From Oligoflexus sp. (GTDB lineage: Bacteria > Bdellovibrionota_B > Oligoflexia > Oligoflexales > Oligoflexaceae): a stretch of 55,456 bases of DNA. The notes under the pieces were generated by a model. It had not been told where the DNA came from. It saw nothing but the letters and a program-made list of their open reading frames with translations, and did no database searches. Shown here piece by piece: positions 52,339 to 55,456 of the stretch. How positions within the stretch are numbered: position 1 is the stretch's first letter; each line of letters begins with the position of its first letter. Made by a program: the position numbers and the translations under genes. The DNA lies in NCBI GenBank assembly GCA_014377445.1, contig JACMPP010000065.1, forward strand, positions 1-55,456, written 5' to 3'.

Positions 52339-52717
52339 AAAGACACTTCTTATTCTGGGACTTGGGATAGCCATATTGCTTGGTATCATGTCGCTGTTAG
52401 AGGATCGAAAGATAGGACTGGCGCTGCTTGCCGGTTATATTCTCTTCGCTCTGAACTATATTCTTCTATCCCGCATCTACGCAGGCCTTGTAGCTGTCTC
52501 CCAGACTGGAGTTGCGACGCCTCGTCTGAAGACGGGGCTTCTGATTGGAACAGCAGTTAAATTTGTCGGGTTAATTGCCGCCATGTACACTTTAATCGTT
52601 TTATGGAAGCTCCCAGGGCTCTACATCGCGATGGGTTCGCTCTTTTCGCTCTTTCTTTTGACGAGCCTTTTGCTCTTTTCGTATATGAAAAGCATCGGTC
52701 CTTCGTCACCGTCGTAA
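52319..52717 (+). CDS. ATP synthase I-like membrane protein
   Basis: 132 residues from ATG 52319 (GTG at 52307 possible). Four membrane segments (about 8-26, 32-55, 70-92, 95-120). Size, helix count and position before atpB match the AtpI family, which assists c-ring assembly. It overlaps the preceding gene by 20 bases. Confidence 0.65.
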   Translation: MTAGTLKKTLLILGLGIAILLGIMSLLEDRKIGLALLAGYILFALNYILLSRIYAGLVAVSQTGVATPRLKTGLLIGTAVKFVGLIAAMYTLIVLWKLPGLYIAMGSLFSLFLLTSLLLFSYMKSIGPSSPS

Positions 52718-52816
52718 CGAATGTGAGACCTGCATTTTGAACTGTTCATTACCGTAGAAATCAGTTAGTAAAGTAATCCGTTTTAAAACTGGTTTAGATG
52801 AAAGGATTGTGTCTAC

Positions 52817-53617
52817 ATGACAAAGAAGACGCTTAAGATATTTACATCTTTGTCGGCCCTGTGCTGGAGCACAATTGGACTAGCTGAAGGCGGCGGCGAT
52901 GCCCCGATCATCAGCTATTACGAATTCCTTCTTCATAGTTTCGGCATGGATCACCATCAGATGGAAGACTGGAAGCCCGTCATCGGTTCTTTCCTTACCT
53001 TGCTTCTGACCTTCATTCTCGGTCTTCTCTACAAGAGTCGCGTGCAAAAAGCCGGTTCGGACGTTGTTCCCAGCGGTAAATTTGATCTTCGCGGCATCGT
53101 CGAAACTGTTATGGAATTCATCCATGACCTCGCGAACAACATCATCGGCCCAGAGAAATCTGCACCATTTTTGTCGACGCTTTTCGGTGTTTTCCTCTTT
53201 ATTTTCGTCAGCAACATGACCGGCCTCGTGCCTGGTTTCACACCGGCTACGGAGAGTTTCTCGACCAATCTCGTGATCGGCCTCTTCATCTTTCTCGTCT
53301 TCAACGGTGCTGGTATCAAGGAGCACGGACTCTTTGGTTATCTTAAGCACTTCGCTGGACCTCTGCTCCTGCTTGCTCCACTCATTTTCGGCATCGAAAT
53401 TATTGGATTGCTCGTTCGCCCTGTATCACTAGCACTACGACTATACGGCAACATATTTGGTGATCACTTGGTCCTCTCTGTATTTACGAGCCTAACCAAG
53501 GTAGTTCTTCCTTCTATGCTGTTGTTTTTTGGTCTGTTGGTAGCTTGCTTGCAAAGCTTTGTTTTCACACTGCTAAGCGGCATCTATATTTCGATGGCGA
53601 TCGCTCACGATCACTAA
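52817..53617 (+). CDS. atpB: ATP synthase F0 subunit a
   Basis: 266 residues, five to six membrane segments. The essential Arg is in SLALRLYGNIFGDHLVL (helix 4, about residue 202); the C-terminal helix VACLQSFVFTLLSGIYI has the conserved Gln. It conducts ions to the c ring. An N-terminal signal-like segment (SLSALCWSTIGLAEGG) is typical of some deltaproteobacterial a subunits. Followed 25 bases later by atpE. The remaining F0F1 genes are not in the window. Confidence 0.95.
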   Translation: MTKKTLKIFTSLSALCWSTIGLAEGGGDAPIISYYEFLLHSFGMDHHQMEDWKPVIGSFLTLLLTFILGLLYKSRVQKAGSDVVPSGKFDLRGIVETVMEFIHDLANNIIGPEKSAPFLSTLFGVFLFIFVSNMTGLVPGFTPATESFSTNLVIGLFIFLVFNGAGIKEHGLFGYLKHFAGPLLLLAPLIFGIEIIGLLVRPVSLALRLYGNIFGDHLVLSVFTSLTKVVLPSMLLFFGLLVACLQSFVFTLLSGIYISMAIAHDH

Positions 53618-53642
53618 AACTTTCTCAGTCTCCGGAGTACTT

Positions 53643-53969
53643 ATGAAACGTAATCTTACTGGTCTTATGGCAGTCTTGGGCGGCGTATCTCTTAGCTCTT
53701 TGGCATTTGCTCAAGAAGCTACTTCTTCTGCAGCAGCTGCTGGTAACGGCGGACTCGTCGCTATCGGTTCAGCACTTGCAATCGGTCTCGCTGCTCTCGG
53801 CGGAACTATGGGTCAAGGTAAAGCAGCTGGTGCCGCTCTTTCTGGTATCGCTCGCAACCCAACTGCAGCTGACAAAGTTTTCACACCGATGATCATTGCT
53901 TTGGCTCTTATCGAATTCCAAGCGATCATGGGCTTCATCATCGCTTACATCCTTTCTGCTAAAGTCTAA
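53643..53969 (+). CDS. atpE: ATP synthase F0 subunit c, with N-terminal signal sequence
   Basis: 108 residues, longer than most c subunits because of an N-terminal signal-like extension (about 1-24, SSLAFAQEA). The hairpin is helix 1 (AIGSALAIGLAALGGTMGQG), polar loop GIARNPTAADK, and helix 2 with the ion-binding Glu in LALIEFQAIMGF. CGGAG lies five bases before the ATG. It ends before a terminator that includes a parS-like site. Confidence 0.95.
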   Translation: MKRNLTGLMAVLGGVSLSSLAFAQEATSSAAAAGNGGLVAIGSALAIGLAALGGTMGQGKAAGAALSGIARNPTAADKVFTPMIIALALIEFQAIMGFIIAYILSAKV

Positions 53970-53994
53970 TACTCACCAAGTATTTATGACGCAT

Positions 53995-54029
53995 TGCCTA
54001 TGTTTCACGTGGAACGTAGGCATTTTTTT
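53995..54029 (+). terminator. atpE terminator hairpin with an embedded parS-like palindrome
   Basis: TGCCTA (53995-54000) and TAGGCA (54017-54022) close a stem whose inner part is TGTTTCACGTGGAACG (54001-54016), a parS-like palindrome that matches 14 of 16 bases of TGTTTCACGTGAAACA. Seven T follow (54023-54029). The one element can serve as a terminator in RNA and as a ParB site in DNA. Confidence 0.85.
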
Positions 54030-55220
54030 ATTCAGTTTTTCTCCTGATTTCGTCCTCTCTTAAAGCCTCTTTTTTCAGCGAAAACCACTCATTTAGTTCC
54101 ATTCGAATGCATTTTTCAAAGCAGGGCCAAAACTTGTCGTTGTACTTCGAGTTTATATTCTTGTGTTCAATGGTTTTGATCTGCGTATCAGAAAAATCAA
54201 TTCAATTTCTTCTGACAATCTCAATTCCATTAAGATCTTTAAAATTTTTGAAATAATGTGAGCTCTAATAGCGATTTATCGAAAGATGATTGAATTTTTT
54301 TCATAGCAGGCAATATAGAAGTAAAAAACACTCATATTGGGACTAAATGAGTTGTGGAAAAAAATTCAGATTATATAAACCTGAAAATTTAAAAAAATAG
54401 ATTAAATATTACCTAAATTCACAAAACGGCTAGAAAAAAAATAAAAATAGCCTTTTATTGCACAATACGTAAATTTTTATTTCTGTTTGACTTGAATTAG
54501 CAAAAGTGGATCAATTTTGTTTGTTTGATGCAAAATAAGAGGAAATTGACAAAATAATGGTAAAAACCATTGCATAAAACGGACATTCTTTTCAAAAATA
54601 GAAAAATCAGGATGATTTTTATAATTTGAGAGATGGAATGATTAAAAGCTTGAAAATAGAAGTTCGTAATGGGTTTTTAAATCAATTGGAGCCGAAATGC
54701 ACAAGAAAGCTAAAAAATTATAATTTTGGAGTCTAATGGATGCAGAAGTGAATTCTCAAATTTTTTTAAGCAACAATTGAATTTTAGGATCGAGTTGCAG
54801 AGCTTTTAAGCACATTTCTAATGATTTATTAAAACAAGAGAGTGAAATTTAGATTCCTGCCCCATAACTCCTCAAATGCTCAAATCGATTTTTACTTCGC
54901 AGAAAACCTCTATTCCCTTCCTTTCTGGGTTTGAATTTAAGCTGGCGTTTAATTGTGAGAAACTAACCCAAGAAACGGTTCAGACATCTCTATTACTCAC
55001 TTCTCTTCGAAAACCACAGATTATTAGATTCCCGATAGAAGTGATGAGTAAGACGGATGTTCATGAATCCTAAAGCCAGAGTTTGGGGATTGATAACTCC
55101 GCCCAGGGGAAGCTAATAATTTGGCTCAAATAACCCCAAATTCTTTGCCCTTGAGACCAGGGATTCGCACCTGGTAGTTGGGGTGGATTATCTTAGGCGA
55201 AACGTAGGAGCCTTGAAACA
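54030..55220. other. AT-rich non-coding region between atpE and the parS array
   Basis: About 1.2 kb. 54060-54860 is strikingly AT-rich, with A- and T-runs (54381-54450, 54760-54780), unlike every other part of the window, and is closed in all frames by many stops. A 65-codon ORF at 54876-55073 has no ribosome binding site and no familiar sequence. 55080-55220 returns to normal composition. I find no tRNA and no recognised RNA. It may be a spacer, curved DNA or a site for nucleoid proteins. Confidence 0.55.
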
Positions 55221-55456
55221 GCGGAGAACGTTCCACGTGAAACATCCAGACCTCAAAATGCAGGGGAGAACGTTCCACGTGAAACATCCAGACCTCAAAA
55301 TGCAGGGGAGTGTTCCACGTGAAACATCAAGACCCCAAAACTCAGGGGAGTGTTCCACGTGAAACATCAAGACCCCAAAACTCAGGGGAGTGTTCCACGT
55401 GAAACATCAAGACCCCAAAACGCAAGGGAGTGTTCCACGTGAAACATCAAGACCCC
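55221..55456. repeat. Tandem array of six parS-like sites (40-bp period), continuing past the window
   Basis: Six 16-base sites: 55229-55244 and 55271-55286 (CGTTCCACGTGAAACA), 55311-55326, 55351-55366, 55391-55406 and 55431-55446 (TGTTCCACGTGAAACA). The last four match the Bacillus-type consensus TGTTNCACGTGAAACA. Spacing is 42 then 40, 40, 40, 40. The links are nearly identical (CATCAAGACCCCAAAACTCAGGGGAG-like, with CCCC and GGGG able to pair). The last unit is cut by the window edge. Confidence 0.92.

Noticed and set aside
54876..55073. 65-residue ORF in the AT-rich region
   Set aside because: No ribosome binding site, no familiar sequence, and the region is otherwise non-coding.
55150..55175. 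T-arm-like hairpin (ACCAGGGATTCGCACCTGGT)
   Set aside because: No other tRNA arms are present around it; it is a 6-bp stem only.
55188..55370. 60-residue ORF with repeated CFTWNVL
   Set aside because: It is the translation of the parS tandem repeats and has no ribosome binding site.

Overview
The window is a near-complete stretch of a Gram-negative bacterial chromosome around its replication origin. Evidence for Gram-negative envelope biology is the lptC-lptA-lptB-rpoN-rapZ block with an arabinose-5-phosphate isomerase (LPS export and Kdo synthesis), several lipoproteins and a probable outer-membrane barrel. The gatCAB amidotransferase, a fused glycine-cleavage P protein, a c subunit with a signal peptide and many secreted proteins without recognisable relatives suggest a deltaproteobacterial or Bdellovibrionota/Oligoflexia-like organism. 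That placement is inference; no rRNA gene is present to test it.

Left part (1-7.5 kb, minus strand): an accessory block of exported proteins. A structured leader RNA precedes a tight operon of three secreted proteins, then a 770-residue secreted protein ending in an EndoU-like RNase toxin module, then a CdiI-like immunity protein and a partial ORF at the window edge. A second copy of the same leader precedes a lipoprotein that shares a domain with the second protein of the operon. This is the best candidate for an undescribed system.

7.7-10.9 kb: a translationally coupled ACP / MaoC hydratase / short-chain dehydrogenase / FkbH cassette, probably building a small ACP-bound acyl unit. 11.1-11.3 kb: two serine tRNAs. 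11.4-16.4 kb: htpX, a BamC-like lipoprotein, malate dehydrogenase, a zinc-ribbon membrane protein, and a metallo-beta-lactamase-fold protein that has lost its metal ligands. 17-21.8 kb: ftsK, two glycosyltransferases and a secreted protein. 22-28.6 kb: a thioredoxin-fold DUF255 protein and gcvT-gcvH-gcvP. 28.7-36 kb: rapZ, rpoN, lptB, lptA, lptC, kdsD, pyrG. 36.2-40.6 kb: a lipoprotein/outer-membrane pair, an FAD oxidoreductase and a serine hydrolase.

40.6-55.5 kb is the origin region: gatB, gatA, gatC, gyrA, gyrB, dnaN, then oriC (nine DnaA-box-like sites in two mirror-image arrays, five TAG DnaA-trios and an AT-rich flank), dnaA, and on the other strand two atpI/atpZ-like genes, atpB and atpE. 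The atpE terminator hairpin contains a parS-like palindrome. About 1.2 kb of very AT-rich apparently non-coding DNA follows, and the window ends inside a tandem array of six parS-like sites on a 40-bp period. Together, the right end lays out replication initiation and chromosome segregation signals within about 5 kb.

Starts given here were often moved from the longest ORF to the codon with the better ribosome binding site; each such choice is explained in the entry.
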